Source: Bifidobacterium sp. ESL0769 (GTDB lineage Bacteria > Actinomycetota > Actinomycetes > Actinomycetales > Bifidobacteriaceae). Taken from it: 64,000 nucleotides of DNA. Where the stretch lies: contig NZ_CP113918.1 of the NCBI RefSeq assembly GCF_029395495.1, positions 1,240,001 to 1,304,000 on the forward strand, written 5' to 3'. Below are positions 18,693 through 28,051 of this stretch, piece after piece (the stretch's first letter is position 1; the number at the start of each line of letters is the position of its first letter). A model generated the notes under the pieces. That model saw only the letters and a program-made list of their open reading frames with translations, made no database searches and had not been told where the DNA came from. The translations under genes were made by a program, and so were the position numbers.

Positions 18693-18738
18693 ATGAAAGC
18701 CGCCGAAACGCTTCTCATCACGTGCCGGCGGCTTTCAT
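18693..18738 (-). terminator. Terminator-like hairpin downstream of the LEA-like gene
   Basis: A 13-bp perfect stem (18693-18705 with 18726-18738) has a 20-bp loop. On the minus strand it is followed by TATGTTTTTAT. The 324-bp gap 18482-18805 holds no other recognisable feature. Confidence 0.65.
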
Positions 18739-18805
18739 TCACTGTGATTGCCTCGCCTGAATTTACATCGGTGCCGCGGCAATCCCGATCAGCGAAAATA
18801 TCGCA

Positions 18806-19060
18806 TCACTTGTTGTCTCGAACTTGTTGCTTGACGGCGTTCTTGGCCTCGGTGGCCTGCTCCTTGCCCTGGGCTGCTGCGCTTTCGCCCTTCGCCTTGG
18901 CCTCGTCGGCCTTGTCGGAGAACTTGTCTTTGACGTCGTCAGCCTTTTTCTTGGTGTCGTCGACCACGTCGGCGGCCTTGTCCTTGACGTCGTTCGCGGC
19001 TTTGCCAAGCTTTTCGCCGGCCTGCTTGGCTGCTTCCTTGGCATCATCGAAAATACCCAT
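18806..19060 (-). CDS. Small LEA/CsbD-like amphipathic helical protein
   Basis: This 84-aa protein begins MGIFDDAKEAAKQAG and consists almost wholly of A, K, D, E and Q. Repeating units such as KAADVVDD, KKKADDVKDK and KADEAKAK recur with an 11-residue-like period and predict one long charged amphipathic helix. This resembles group-3 LEA, CsbD and MT0933-type small proteins associated with stress tolerance. An alternative upstream start (19108) lacks a ribosome-binding site, while AAGGGGAAA precedes 19060. The N-terminal MGIFD followed by a helix is also seen in actinobacterial 'antitoxin-like' MT0933 proteins, but no toxin gene is adjacent. Confidence 0.75.
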   Translation of the reverse strand: MGIFDDAKEAAKQAGEKLGKAANDVKDKAADVVDDTKKKADDVKDKFSDKADEAKAKGESAAAQGKEQATEAKNAVKQQVRDNK

Positions 19061-19273
19061 AATGATTTCCCCTTGTTGTTTTTCAGATTCAATCCGCCCG
19101 GCCACCACTGAATGTTGGTTATTTAGCGACCGAGGTACGAAAACATATCGTTGCCATACATTTATTATTTTAGCCTATAAATTCATATGTAAGACTAAAC
19201 ACCTATGAATTGTATGATTAAGCTAATTGGCTGTGAATCCTAGAAAACAAGGCAATTGCGAGTGAAATACAAA

Positions 19274-19999
19274 TCAGAGCTTGGGGTTTTCCCATTCGGG
19301 TGTATCGGCGATTGCCGGCCCGTGGTTGTAATCGGAAAGCGCCCAACGCAGCGGCTTGCCGGCGATGGCGATGGGAATAAGCCGGGCCCAATGCGCGTTG
19401 CGCATCGAGAAGACCGCCGAGTTGGCGTCGGCATCCTCGTCCGCATTAAGCAAGGTGCGTACTGTGTCGGCGATGCAGGCGCCATGTGAGAAAACGTACA
19501 GATCGGTATCCGGCTCGGCTTTACCCACCCACTCGGCGATGGCCTGTGTAGCACGCTGGCCCACATGCTTGTCCGGTTCGACGTTGTGCTTGAGCTCACC
19601 GCCCTCACCATGAAGCCAGGAGGTGAAATCCTCAGGATATTTTTCCATGATTTCACGGGTTGCCTGGCCCTCCCAATCACCGTAGTGGCGTTCGCGCACA
19701 CGCGGGTCGGGATGAACCTCCTCACCAATCAGATCAGCGAAGGCGTGGGCTGTGGCCATGGCACGGCCCAAATCGGAAGCGACGATCAGGCGGTGACGCT
19801 GTTGGTCTTTCTGGTTATCGACGTAAAGCTCTTTGAGCGCGTGGCCTGTCTGATGGACCTGCCAATTGCCAACCTCATCGAGTGGAATGTCGGTGACGCC
19901 CTGGATACGGCCGGAAGCATTGTAGGCGGTACGTCCATGCCGTACCAAAGTAAGCGAGCGAACGTGGACGTTAGGATCGAATACAGTATTGAAATCCAT
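19274..19999 (-). CDS. Histidine phosphatase family protein
   Basis: This 241-aa protein has the RHG motif in LTLVRHGRTAYN, the substrate region SDLGRAMATAHAFADLIG, RERHYGDWEGQATREIMEK, and the second catalytic His in YVFSHGACIADTVRTLL. It ends ALSDYNHGPAIADTPEW, matching the C-terminal LAEYNCGPAISTIADW of the gene at 8112-8957, so the two are paralogues. It is encoded downstream of glmU-rsfS with a 110-bp gap. Family members are phosphatases or mutases acting on small phosphometabolites; the position next to rsfS, where many actinobacteria carry a phosphoglycerate mutase-like gene, suggests a conserved housekeeping role. Confidence 0.9.
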   Translation of the reverse strand: MDFNTVFDPNVHVRSLTLVRHGRTAYNASGRIQGVTDIPLDEVGNWQVHQTGHALKELYVDNQKDQQRHRLIVASDLGRAMATAHAFADLIGEEVHPDPRVRERHYGDWEGQATREIMEKYPEDFTSWLHGEGGELKHNVEPDKHVGQRATQAIAEWVGKAEPDTDLYVFSHGACIADTVRTLLNADEDADANSAVFSMRNAHWARLIPIAIAGKPLRWALSDYNHGPAIADTPEWENPKL

Positions 20000-20109
20000 C
20001 GTTTAACTCCTAAAATACTGATGGAATGGTCTTAATGAAAGATGTTAGACCGCAACCGTTCGTCTATCGGCTGACACGCCACATTTTTTCAAGCGTGCCC
20101 GACGACTGT

Positions 20110-20523
20110 CTACTCGCGGGCAGATTCGTTTTGCGCTGCTTCGTCTACTTCAGCGGTTTTGGGAAGCTGAAGGTCGATGGCCGGGCAGTCCTGCCAAAGT
20201 CGTTCGAGGTCGTAATAGCTGCGCTCTTCCTCATGCATGATATGGATGACGAAATCACCGTAATCAAGGAGCACCCAGCGGGCTTCATCGAGGCCTTCAC
20301 GACTGATCGGCTCAAGTTTTCCGCCCTTGGTATACAGCTCCTTTTCGACTTCTTCGGCCACGGCCAGAACCTGCCGTTCGCTGGAGGCGGTGGCGATAAG
20401 CATGGCATCGGTGATGGCGATCGGGCCGGTGACGTCGAAGGCGACGATATCGGTGGCCTTCACCCGGTCGGCCGCCACCGCTGCCAGACGCAGGGCTTCA
20501 ATCGTGGATTGCAATGCTGCCAT
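20110..20523 (-). CDS. rsfS: Ribosomal silencing factor RsfS
   Basis: This 137-aa protein carries the RsfS/YbeB/Iojap fold: KATDIVAFDVTGPIAITDAMLIATASSERQVLAVAEEV, followed by REGLDEARWVLLDYGDFVIHIMHEEERSYYDLERLW. Members bind ribosomal protein uL14 and block subunit joining in stationary phase or nutrient limitation. It starts only 3 bp after the glmU stop, so the two are co-translated. The C-terminal 15 residues are acidic and variable. Confidence 0.96.
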   Translation of the reverse strand: MAALQSTIEALRLAAVAADRVKATDIVAFDVTGPIAITDAMLIATASSERQVLAVAEEVEKELYTKGGKLEPISREGLDEARWVLLDYGDFVIHIMHEEERSYYDLERLWQDCPAIDLQLPKTAEVDEAAQNESARE

Positions 20524-20526
20524 AAA

Positions 20527-21909
20527 TCAACGCTCCCATTCGGGCTTCCAGCCCTCTACTACGTGTTGTGTGTTTTCCGAATATACCATCGAATCGTCCG
20601 GCACCGCGTGGCGGATGACGGAACCGGCTCCGGTGGTGACGTTGTCGCCGACCTCGACGGGTGCGACGAACAGGTTACCGGCACCGACATGGACGTTCGA
20701 GCCGATGTGGGTGCGGTTCTTGTGCACGCCGTCGTAATTGGCGGAAATCGTGCCGCCGCCGATGTTGGTGTCCTCCCCCAGCTCGGCATCTCCCATGTAG
20801 CTCAAGTGCGGCACCTTGGTGCCAGCGCCGATATGCGCCTTCTTCATCTCGACGAACGCGCCGGCCTTCGTGCCCTTTTCGAGCACGTTGCCTGGCCGCA
20901 GGTAGGTCCATGGGCCGATATTGGCGTCCGGGCCGATTTGCGTTTCCTGTACGCGACTGCGTTCGACGGTGGCGCCAGCTTCGATATGCGCATCGATCAG
21001 GGTGGTATACGGTCCGATGACGGCGTTTTCGGCGACGGTGCTGTGGCCTTGAAGGAAGGAACCCGGCAGGACGGTGACATCCTGAGCCAGTTCGACGTCG
21101 TCTTCGATCCATGTGGTTTCGGGGTCGAGAATCGTGACGCCTTCGCGCATCCAATGCTCACAGATACGCAGGTTGTGCTTACGCGCAAGATGGGCCAGCT
21201 GCAGGCGGTCGTTGACGCCTTCCACGCTCAGGGCGTCGGGCGCTGCGAACGCACCGACTTTGCCGGATTTTCTAGCACTTTCCAACGCATCGGTCAGATA
21301 GAACTCGCCTTGTGCGTTTTGAGAATCCAGGCCCTGCACCGCGCGTGCAAGCACGGCCGCATCGAAAACATAAACGGAAGTATTGATTTCATGCACGGCG
21401 AGTTCGCTGCTGTTGGCGTCTTTCTGTTCGACGATGCGCAGCACGCTGCCGTCGCTGTCGCGGATGATACGGCCGTAGCCGGTGGCGTCGTCGAGGTTCG
21501 CCGTGAGCACGGTGGCATCGTTACCACTGGACTTGTGGAAATCAAGCAGGGCATCAAGCGTGGCAGTGTCGAGCAACGGCATGTCGCTTGCGGCGATGAG
21601 CACGGGTCCGGTGAGCTTGCCGTCCCCGTCAAGCTGCTTCATGGCGCACTGCACGGCGCGACCGGTGCCGGGAATGTCGTCCTGCTCGACGATTTCGACG
21701 TGCTCGTTGTAGCTTTGCGCGGCTTTGGCCACGCGTTCGGCCTGGTAATGGACGACTACAGCCAACGTCTCAGGATTCAACGCGGAAACGGACGTCATCA
21801 CACGCTCAAGGAAAGTCTTGCCTGCCAGTTCATGAAGGACTTTCGGCTTCGACGAACGCATACGCGTGCCCTCACCGGCCGCGAGAATGATTGCAGCACT
21901 CAATGCCAT
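20527..21909 (-). CDS. glmU: Bifunctional UDP-GlcNAc pyrophosphorylase / glucosamine-1-phosphate acetyltransferase
   Basis: This 460-aa enzyme makes UDP-N-acetylglucosamine for peptidoglycan. The N-terminal nucleotidyltransferase shows LAAGEGTRMRSSKPKVLHEL and the later DIPGTGRAVQCAM. The C-terminal left-handed beta-helix acetyltransferase has hexapeptide repeats and the family block VEMKKAHIGAGTKVPHLSYM followed by NIGGGTISANYDG. Length is as expected for GlmU. Between tRNA-Gln upstream and rsfS downstream. Confidence 0.98.
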   Translation of the reverse strand: MALSAAIILAAGEGTRMRSSKPKVLHELAGKTFLERVMTSVSALNPETLAVVVHYQAERVAKAAQSYNEHVEIVEQDDIPGTGRAVQCAMKQLDGDGKLTGPVLIAASDMPLLDTATLDALLDFHKSSGNDATVLTANLDDATGYGRIIRDSDGSVLRIVEQKDANSSELAVHEINTSVYVFDAAVLARAVQGLDSQNAQGEFYLTDALESARKSGKVGAFAAPDALSVEGVNDRLQLAHLARKHNLRICEHWMREGVTILDPETTWIEDDVELAQDVTVLPGSFLQGHSTVAENAVIGPYTTLIDAHIEAGATVERSRVQETQIGPDANIGPWTYLRPGNVLEKGTKAGAFVEMKKAHIGAGTKVPHLSYMGDAELGEDTNIGGGTISANYDGVHKNRTHIGSNVHVGAGNLFVAPVEVGDNVTTGAGSVIRHAVPDDSMVYSENTQHVVEGWKPEWER

Positions 21910-22006
21910 ATCTACTCCAATTCCGGTGCTTCACAAGCGAAACACACCTGCACATACGCAAATCGGCTGGCATCCGATGCACGGAAGGTCAGCCGACTTC
22001 ATGAAG

Positions 22007-22077
22007 TTCCTCCACCTGGATTCGAACCAAGACTAAGGGTTCCAAAGACCCGTGTGCTGCCTTTACACCATGGAGGA
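22007..22077 (-). tRNA. tRNA-Gln (anticodon TTG)
   Basis: The minus strand gives acceptor TCCTCCA/TGGAGGA with A73, a D arm GTGT...GCAC, an anticodon loop CTTTGGA (anticodon TTG) and a T arm CTTGG TTCGAAT CCAGG. The 71-nt length fits tRNA-Gln. CCA is not encoded (CTT follows). It sits between prs and glmU. Confidence 0.96.
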
Positions 22078-22205
22078 ATAGCGCGGTCGTAAGACCGAAC
22101 CGATTTTCTATTATGCTGGCTGCTGTTGACAACCCGACACGCGTGAGCGCGAATCGTGCGCCCACGCAGCCAGCCACATCTGGCACAAGGCTTTACTCCG
22201 CCCAA

Positions 22206-23228
22206 TCAGGCGAAGAGGAAGCCCTGCCCGTGATGCTCGGGATAAGTGTCAAAGAGCTTGGCGACGGAACCATCCTCGAAAACGGCCTTGATGGCACTGG
22301 CGAGCAACGGCGCGATGGAAAGCACGGTAAGTCCGTCCCAGCGCTTGGAGTCGTCAATCGGCACGGTGTCGGTCAAGACGACCTCACGTGCACCACAGTT
22401 CTTGAGACGATCAACCGCAGGATCGGAAAGCACGCCGTGCGTCGCGACGACGGTGACGGATTTGGCGCCGGCCTGCTTCAGCACATCGCAGGCGCCGACG
22501 ATGGTGCCGCCGGTATCAATCAGGTCGTCGACCAGAACGCAATCCTTGCCGACCACGTCGCCGACTACGCGGTTTGAAGTGGCGTGGTTCGGACGGTTGA
22601 TGTCGCGGGTCTTGTGGACGAAGGCGAGCGGGCCGCCGCCCAGACGCTGAGCCCATTGTTCGGCGACACGGATACGACCGGCGTCTGGGGAGACCACGGC
22701 GACATTGTCGAGGTTGCCTTCAAACCGGTCACGGATGTAATCGACGAGAACCGGCATGGCGATCAGGTGATCGACCGGACCGTCGAAGAAGCCCTGGGAC
22801 TGCGCGGCGTGCAGATCGACACTCATGACGCGGTCGGCGCCGGCAGTGCGCAGCAGATCGAATACGAGACGGCAGGAAATGGGCTCACGTCCAAGGTGCT
22901 TTTTGTCTTGGCGGGAATAGCCCAGAAGCGGGCAGACGGCGGTGATGGAACGGGCGGAAGCACGCTTCAGCGCATCGATCATGATGAGCTGTTCCATAAT
23001 GGCCTTGTTGACATCACCAGCGTGGCTTTGCAATACAAAGACATCCGCGCCACGCACCGATTCGGTGTAGCGCACATACATCTCGCCGTTCGCGAAATCG
23101 TACGCCGTGGTCTTCAAAACGTCGATGCCAAGCTGTGTGGCGACGTCGGCCGCCAGCTGGGGATGGGCCCTGCCGGTGACGAGTATGAGATTTTTACTGG
23201 GCTTTCCTTCTAGGATTGCGCTCACCAT
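22206..23228 (-). CDS. prs: Ribose-phosphate pyrophosphokinase
   Basis: This enzyme of about 340 aa makes PRPP from ribose-5-phosphate and ATP for nucleotide, histidine and NAD synthesis. Visible marks are ILVTGRAHPQLAADVA (N-terminal), the phosphate loop region YSRQDKKHLGREPI, the catalytic-flexible VMSVDLHAAQSQGFFDGPVDHL, and the PRPP-binding motif VLVDDLIDTGGTIV. A start at 23228 (MVSAILEGK) follows the family; the longer frame back to 23345 is unconserved in character. GGAG lies very close to this ATG, so GTG one codon later is also possible. Confidence 0.96.
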   Translation of the reverse strand: MVSAILEGKPSKNLILVTGRAHPQLAADVATQLGIDVLKTTAYDFANGEMYVRYTESVRGADVFVLQSHAGDVNKAIMEQLIMIDALKRASARSITAVCPLLGYSRQDKKHLGREPISCRLVFDLLRTAGADRVMSVDLHAAQSQGFFDGPVDHLIAMPVLVDYIRDRFEGNLDNVAVVSPDAGRIRVAEQWAQRLGGGPLAFVHKTRDINRPNHATSNRVVGDVVGKDCVLVDDLIDTGGTIVGACDVLKQAGAKSVTVVATHGVLSDPAVDRLKNCGAREVVLTDTVPIDDSKRWDGLTVLSIAPLLASAIKAVFEDGSVAKLFDTYPEHHGQGFLFA

Positions 23229-23310
23229 GTCTCCAAACGTTATCGTCTGTATGAACCAAAGCCATAATAGCTTCTCAACGCGACGGAAGCGACACGGATG
23301 ATTATCGAGT

Positions 23311-24138
23311 TTATTCGACAGCTTCGGTCTGCGTGTACAGCCCATGTTTTGCGATGTATTGCACTACGCCGTCGGGGACGAGATACCACACCGGTTCGCC
23401 CAGTGAGACACGGTGACGGACATCGGTCGAGGAAATGGCCAACGCCGGAATTTCCAAGGTGTCGACCTCGACCTGCGTGCGCATATGCTCGGGGCTGGAA
23501 TAGCCAGGGCGTGTTACAGCGACGAAACGAGCCAGCCCGAACATGTTCCTGGCCTCTTTCCATTTGAGTATTTCGGCCACGGCGTCGGCACCGGTGATGA
23601 AGAAAAGCTCGGCGTCGGGATTCAACGCCCGGATATCGCGCAGCGTATCGATGGTGTAGGTAACGCCTGGTCGATCGATATCGACGCGGGAAACGGTGAA
23701 CTTGGGGTTTGAGGCCGTGGCGATGACCGTCATCAGGTAACGGTCTTCGGCGTTCGTCACGTCCTTGTCGAGCTTGAAGGCCGGCCGGCCCGTCGGCACG
23801 AAGATCACCTCGTCAAGGTCATAGACCCAGGCCACCTCACTGGCTGCGACCAAATGGCCGTTATGGATCGGGTCGAAGGTGCCGCCCATGATGCCGATGC
23901 GACGACGGCCATTTTTGTCATGTAGGTTGTTCGGTTTTGTTTTGAAAGCATCAATGGAGTTGGGATCGGGCTGCGGAGAAAGCCCTGACATCTTTCGAGC
24001 TGGCTCCGGATGCTGAAGAACATTAGCATCGGGCTTTGCGGCAAAAGCGGCATCCGCCGTTCCTGTATGCGTCGAAAGCGCACTATCGCTATCGTTGCCC
24101 GTTTCGGACGAACCAGCGGAGGTCGGAGCGTTGCTCAT
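23311..24138 (-). CDS. nadD: Nicotinate-nucleotide adenylyltransferase
   Basis: This 275-aa protein has an unusual polar N-terminal extension of about 78 residues (rich in S, T, A, D, N). The catalytic domain then opens [20 protein letters not shown], the nucleotidyltransferase GxFxPxHxGH motif. The second motif is [21 protein letters not shown] near the C-terminus. It transfers AMP from ATP to nicotinic acid mononucleotide in NAD synthesis. Its start overlaps the stop of the upstream acidic hypothetical gene (ATGA), indicating coupling. The extension is longer than in most NadD proteins; an internal start could be used instead, but no better ribosome site was found. Confidence 0.93.
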   Translation of the reverse strand: MSNAPTSAGSSETGNDSDSALSTHTGTADAAFAAKPDANVLQHPEPARKMSGLSPQPDPNSIDAFKTKPNNLHDKNGRRRIGIMGGTFDPIHNGHLVAASEVAWVYDLDEVIFVPTGRPAFKLDKDVTNAEDRYLMTVIATASNPKFTVSRVDIDRPGVTYTIDTLRDIRALNPDAELFFITGADAVAEILKWKEARNMFGLARFVAVTRPGYSSPEHMRTQVEVDTLEIPALAISSTDVRHRVSLGEPVWYLVPDGVVQYIAKHGLYTQTEAVE

Positions 24139-24935
24139 GCCTTGCCATCACCTTTGTTCTTGCCGTTCTTGACGTTCTTGCCATTTTTATCGTCATGTGA
24201 CTTGCCGGCTTCGGTTTCGCTCTCTTCGCGCTTCTCATCGGCCTGTTCGGTCTGTTCCTCGATGTCCTCGACGGTTGCATGTTCGCTCGGATCGATCTTG
24301 CCCATGTCATCGTCATATTCGTCCTGAACGACACGACGAATCTCGGCGAAGGTCGGAATCGGAAAATCCGGCTGGTAGAGGCGACGCACCGAGGCGACGC
24401 ATTCCGTGGCGCGCACCAGCAGGTCGTTCATGGCGTCGATGCCGCCTTCGGCCTCCTGCTTGCTGAATTCGGCGATGTAACGTTCCATGGCGGCAAGGCG
24501 TTCGGCCACGGTCTTTCTGCCGTCCTCATCGAGGTCAACAACGTCGTCCGCGTCCATTTCCGGCCATCCGACAAGCGCGGCATCCGCGTATTCAAGAGAA
24601 GCCCGCTGGTCGGCGGTGGCGATGCCGTCCTCGACCTGCACCAGGAAGACGTAACGTACGATGGCAAGGCGCTCCGAGGCGATTTTCAATGCGATGCGCG
24701 GGTTGTTGATGTCGATGCCACGGTCGACTGCCAGCTGATAGTCGGCCTTGACTCCGAGCTGTTCCTCGGCCTGCCGAATCGCCGTATCGTCTTTCGGCTG
24801 CTTTTGGCCATCCGTAGTGGCGGTAGCGTTCGCCGGCTGGTTGTCGGGATTCTGGCCGGCGGAAATGCCGCCTTCCAGTTTCTTGTCTTCGCCGTCCATG
24901 CCGGTTTCGTCTTTGCTTTGTTCAGCGTCGTTCAT
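24135..24935 (-). CDS. Acidic hypothetical protein between proA and nadD
   Basis: This 266-aa protein is of unknown function. The first 55 residues are polar and disordered. A predicted helical core follows (about 60-215: [81 protein letters not shown]). The last 50 residues are E/D-rich, then K/N/G-rich ([17 protein letters not shown]). The ATG at 24935 has GGAGG seven bases upstream. It overlaps nadD by 4 bp and follows proA by 19 bp, so proA, this gene and nadD probably form an operon. The coupling suggests a bifidobacterial housekeeping role, but none can be assigned. Confidence 0.85.
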   Translation of the reverse strand: MNDAEQSKDETGMDGEDKKLEGGISAGQNPDNQPANATATTDGQKQPKDDTAIRQAEEQLGVKADYQLAVDRGIDINNPRIALKIASERLAIVRYVFLVQVEDGIATADQRASLEYADAALVGWPEMDADDVVDLDEDGRKTVAERLAAMERYIAEFSKQEAEGGIDAMNDLLVRATECVASVRRLYQPDFPIPTFAEIRRVVQDEYDDDMGKIDPSEHATVEDIEEQTEQADEKREESETEAGKSHDDKNGKNVKNGKNKGDGKA

Positions 24936-24954
24936 ATCGTGTCCTCCGCTTTCG

Positions 24955-26271
24955 TCAAGCCCGCACCTGGCCGGTGCCATAGCCGATCCATTTGGTCGTG
25001 GTCATTTTCGTCAAACCCATCGGGCCGCGGGCATGCAGCTTCTGCGTCGAGATGCCCAATTCGGCTCCAAAACCGAACATACCGCCATCCGTGAACCTTG
25101 AGGACGCATTGGCCATGACCACCGCCGAATCGATACGTTTGGTGAAGCGCTCGATGGCGCTGTAATCCTCGGAAATGATGCATTCCGTGTGGCCAGTCGA
25201 ATGGGCGTTGATGTGCTCGATCGCCTTGTCGAGGGAGCTCACGACCTTGACCCCCATTTTCAGCGCCAAATATTCGGTGTCCCAATCCTCAGGTGTGGCA
25301 TGGAGCAGCTTTACGTTGTCGATATTGCTTTCGCCGATAATTCCGTAAGCCTCGTCGTCAGCGTGAAGTTCCACTCCGGCGTCAGCAAGCGCCTTGGCCA
25401 CCAACGGCAGGAAATCCTTGGCCACGTCGCGATGGACGATCAGCTTTTCAGCGGCGTTGCATACGCCGACCCGCTGCGTCTTGGCGTTCAGGATGATCGG
25501 AACGGCCTTGGCGAAATCCGCGGCCTTGTCGACGTAGATATGGACGTTGCCCGCCCCGGTTTCGATGACCGGCACCTTGGAATTGCGCACGACGGCCTGG
25601 ATGAGTCCCGCTCCCCCGCGCGGCACCAACACATCGATATGACCGCGTGCCTCCATCATCGCCGTGGCACCCATACGGCCAAACTTGTCGACGGAGGCGA
25701 CCAGCGCAGGGTCGAAACCTTGTTCCTGCAACGTTTTGCGAATGATGGCAAGCGTCGCCTCGTTGGTATGCTGCGCTTCGTGACCACCACGCAGCAAGAC
25801 GGCGTTCCCTGATTTAATGCACAGCGAGGCAACGTCGACCGTGACGTTTGGCCGGGCTTCGTAAATCATGCCAAACACACCGATTGGTACACGCACTTCG
25901 TTAAGTCTCAGACCGTTCGGCAGCGTGGAGCCACGAACAACCTGACCGACGGGATCGGGAAGCGTGGCGACATGACGCACACCATCGGCCGCAGCCTTCA
26001 CGCGTGCTTCGTCGAAGAGCAGACGGTCGAGCTTGCCCGCGCTCATACCGGCCTGCTTGGCCCCGCTCATATCGAGACCATTGGCTTCGGCGATGGTTTT
26101 GCTCCCGGCCTCAAGTTCATCCGCGATCGCATTGAGCAACGTGTTCTTCTGCTCGCTATTGGCTTCGGCAAGTACCCGTTGCGCCTGCGCCGCGGCATCA
26201 CCCATGGCGCAGACCTGCCGGAACACTTCCGGGTCAAGCACCGCAGAATCCTGATGACCGTTTGCGACCAT
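24955..26271 (-). CDS. proA: Gamma-glutamyl phosphate reductase
   Basis: This 438-aa NADPH-dependent reductase converts glutamyl-5-phosphate to glutamate-5-semialdehyde in proline synthesis. Typical blocks are [46 protein letters not shown], and the catalytic Cys region [15 protein letters not shown]. The tail has [21 protein letters not shown] and [14 protein letters not shown]. Standard length. Divergent from thrC across a 224-bp gap. No proB is in the window. Confidence 0.97.
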   Translation of the reverse strand: MVANGHQDSAVLDPEVFRQVCAMGDAAAQAQRVLAEANSEQKNTLLNAIADELEAGSKTIAEANGLDMSGAKQAGMSAGKLDRLLFDEARVKAAADGVRHVATLPDPVGQVVRGSTLPNGLRLNEVRVPIGVFGMIYEARPNVTVDVASLCIKSGNAVLLRGGHEAQHTNEATLAIIRKTLQEQGFDPALVASVDKFGRMGATAMMEARGHIDVLVPRGGAGLIQAVVRNSKVPVIETGAGNVHIYVDKAADFAKAVPIILNAKTQRVGVCNAAEKLIVHRDVAKDFLPLVAKALADAGVELHADDEAYGIIGESNIDNVKLLHATPEDWDTEYLALKMGVKVVSSLDKAIEHINAHSTGHTECIISEDYSAIERFTKRIDSAVVMANASSRFTDGGMFGFGAELGISTQKLHARGPMGLTKMTTTKWIGYGTGQVRA

Positions 26272-26495
26272 GAAGCTCTCCCCTAAAATCCATCAATCCG
26301 CTTTTCAAAACCGATATTTCCAATCACTTTCGAAGCAGATATTCACCGTTCTGTTGCCAACGATTGTAGGCCTTGCCTCGTCCAAAACGAATTCAAACCC
26401 ATTGATTTGGACACCATCGGTATTCGGCCTTGCATTCCATTAGACTGTTGTATCAGCAAAATTACGAGACCGTCAGAGCAAACGAGGTATTTGTG

Positions 26496-27986
26496 ATGAA
26501 CACCACCTTTCATAGCACCAGAGGCTTTTCCGAGGAGTTGAGCAGCCGCCAGGCCATCCGTCAGGGGCTTGCTGGCGACGGAGGACTCTTCGTCACCGAT
26601 GATCTCGGCAAGCAGCAGGTCGATGTCGCCGAACTGATTGGCAAGTCCTATCAGGATATGGCTCGCACCGTGCTGGGCGTATTGTTGCCTGATTTCTCCT
26701 CTTCGGAACTTGATGAATGCGTACGCGCAGCTTATGGCTCTCAGTGGCTCGAGAGCGCCATCACCCCGTTGAAGCCGCTGGGTGACGACTATATCCTTGA
26801 ACTGTTCAACGGGCCGACGAGCGCCTTCAAAGACGTAGCGTTGCAGATCCTCCCCCAATTCATGGCACGCACGACATCTGACACCTCGGAAGCGAACGAA
26901 AGGGTGATGGTGCTCACGGCCACTTCGGGCGATACCGGCAAGGCGGCGCTCGCAGGATTTGCGGATACCCCCAGCACTGGTATCACCGTCTTCTACCCTG
27001 AAGGCAAGGTCAGCGAAATCCAACGCTTGCAGATGACCACTCAGACCGGATCGAACGTCAACGTCTGCGCGGTAAAAGGCAACTTCGACGACGCTCAAAC
27101 GGCTGTCAAGCGGATTTTCGGCGACAACGATCTGGCTTCAAAACTCGAGGAAGATAACTACGTCTCGCTTTCCTCCGCCAACTCCATCAACGTCGGCCGG
27201 CTCGTGCCTCAGGTCGTCTATTACTTCTCGGCTTACGTACAACTGGTCGAACGCGGTGCCATCAAGGTCGGCGATGAGGTCGAGTTCGTGGTGCCCACCG
27301 GCAATTTCGGCGACATCCTCGCTGGCTATTACGCCAAGAAGCTCGGGCTTCCGGTCGGCAGGCTCACCGTGGCCAGCGACCGCAACAACGTGCTCTTCGA
27401 CTTCCTGACCACCGGCACGTACAACCGCGAGCGCCCGTTCTACGAGACTACTTCGCCGTCCATGGACATCCTCGTCTCCTCGAATCTTGAACGCATGCTT
27501 TATTACATGTCCGACGGCGACACCGAGCTCATTGCCAGTCTGATGGACGATCTGCAGAGCAAAGATTCATTTACGATTCCCGATTCCCTGCTCAAGCGTA
27601 TCCGCGGCCTATTCTCCTGCGGCTGGGCCGACGAGAATCAGGTGAGCCGGGCCATCACCGATTGCTGGAACGTCAACCATTACGTCATCGATCCGCACAC
27701 CGCCTGCGGCTACCATGTGCTCTCGCAGATGTTTCAGGAAACCGCGATGCCCCGCGTGCTGCTGAGCACCGCCAGCCCCTACAAGTTCCCACGCGTGGTC
27801 GGCAAGGCGCTTGGACTCGACACCGCCGGCACCGATTTCGATTGCATGGACAGGCTCTCTGAGGTCACCGGCACCACCGCTCCCAAGAATCTGCGCGGTC
27901 TGGAACACGCCGCCGAGCGCTTCACCGATGTCATCTCCATCGACGAGATGAGCGATTACGTCAAAGCTGCTTCTGATCGACTCTAA
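26496..27986 (+). CDS. thrC: Threonine synthase
   Basis: This 496-aa PLP enzyme converts O-phosphohomoserine to threonine. The PLP lysine is in FNGPTSAFKDVALQILPQF. Other marks are LTATSGDTGKAALAGF and the phosphate-binding VPTGNFGDILAGYYAKKLGLP. The length and N-terminus (MNTTFHSTRGFSEELSSRQA) fit the long ThrC subgroup. The ATG at 26496, with GAGG eight bases upstream, is preferred over the upstream 26430 start. Transcription ends at a strong hairpin shared with the convergent ABC permease gene. Confidence 0.97.
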   Translation: MNTTFHSTRGFSEELSSRQAIRQGLAGDGGLFVTDDLGKQQVDVAELIGKSYQDMARTVLGVLLPDFSSSELDECVRAAYGSQWLESAITPLKPLGDDYILELFNGPTSAFKDVALQILPQFMARTTSDTSEANERVMVLTATSGDTGKAALAGFADTPSTGITVFYPEGKVSEIQRLQMTTQTGSNVNVCAVKGNFDDAQTAVKRIFGDNDLASKLEEDNYVSLSSANSINVGRLVPQVVYYFSAYVQLVERGAIKVGDEVEFVVPTGNFGDILAGYYAKKLGLPVGRLTVASDRNNVLFDFLTTGTYNRERPFYETTSPSMDILVSSNLERMLYYMSDGDTELIASLMDDLQSKDSFTIPDSLLKRIRGLFSCGWADENQVSRAITDCWNVNHYVIDPHTACGYHVLSQMFQETAMPRVLLSTASPYKFPRVVGKALGLDTAGTDFDCMDRLSEVTGTTAPKNLRGLEHAAERFTDVISIDEMSDYVKAASDRL

Positions 27987-27999
27987 AGAAAGATAAAAT

Positions 28000-28045
28000 A
28001 AAGGGCTTGCGGTTGACTTTTTCAGTCTCCGTAAGCCCTTTCTTT
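28000..28045. terminator. Bidirectional terminator between thrC and the ABC-2 permease gene
   Basis: A 13-bp stem with one mismatch (AAAGGGCTTGCGG, 28000-28012 / 28029-28041) is followed by TCTTT on the plus strand. On the minus strand an A/T-rich stretch follows. It lies between convergent stop codons at 27986 and 28052. Confidence 0.8.
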
Positions 28046-28051
28046 ACTAGG

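Noticed and set aside
20026..22092. Plus-strand open frame of 688 codons opposite rsfS, glmU and tRNA-Gln
   Set aside because: It crosses several real minus-strand genes and a tRNA gene and has no protein-family features.
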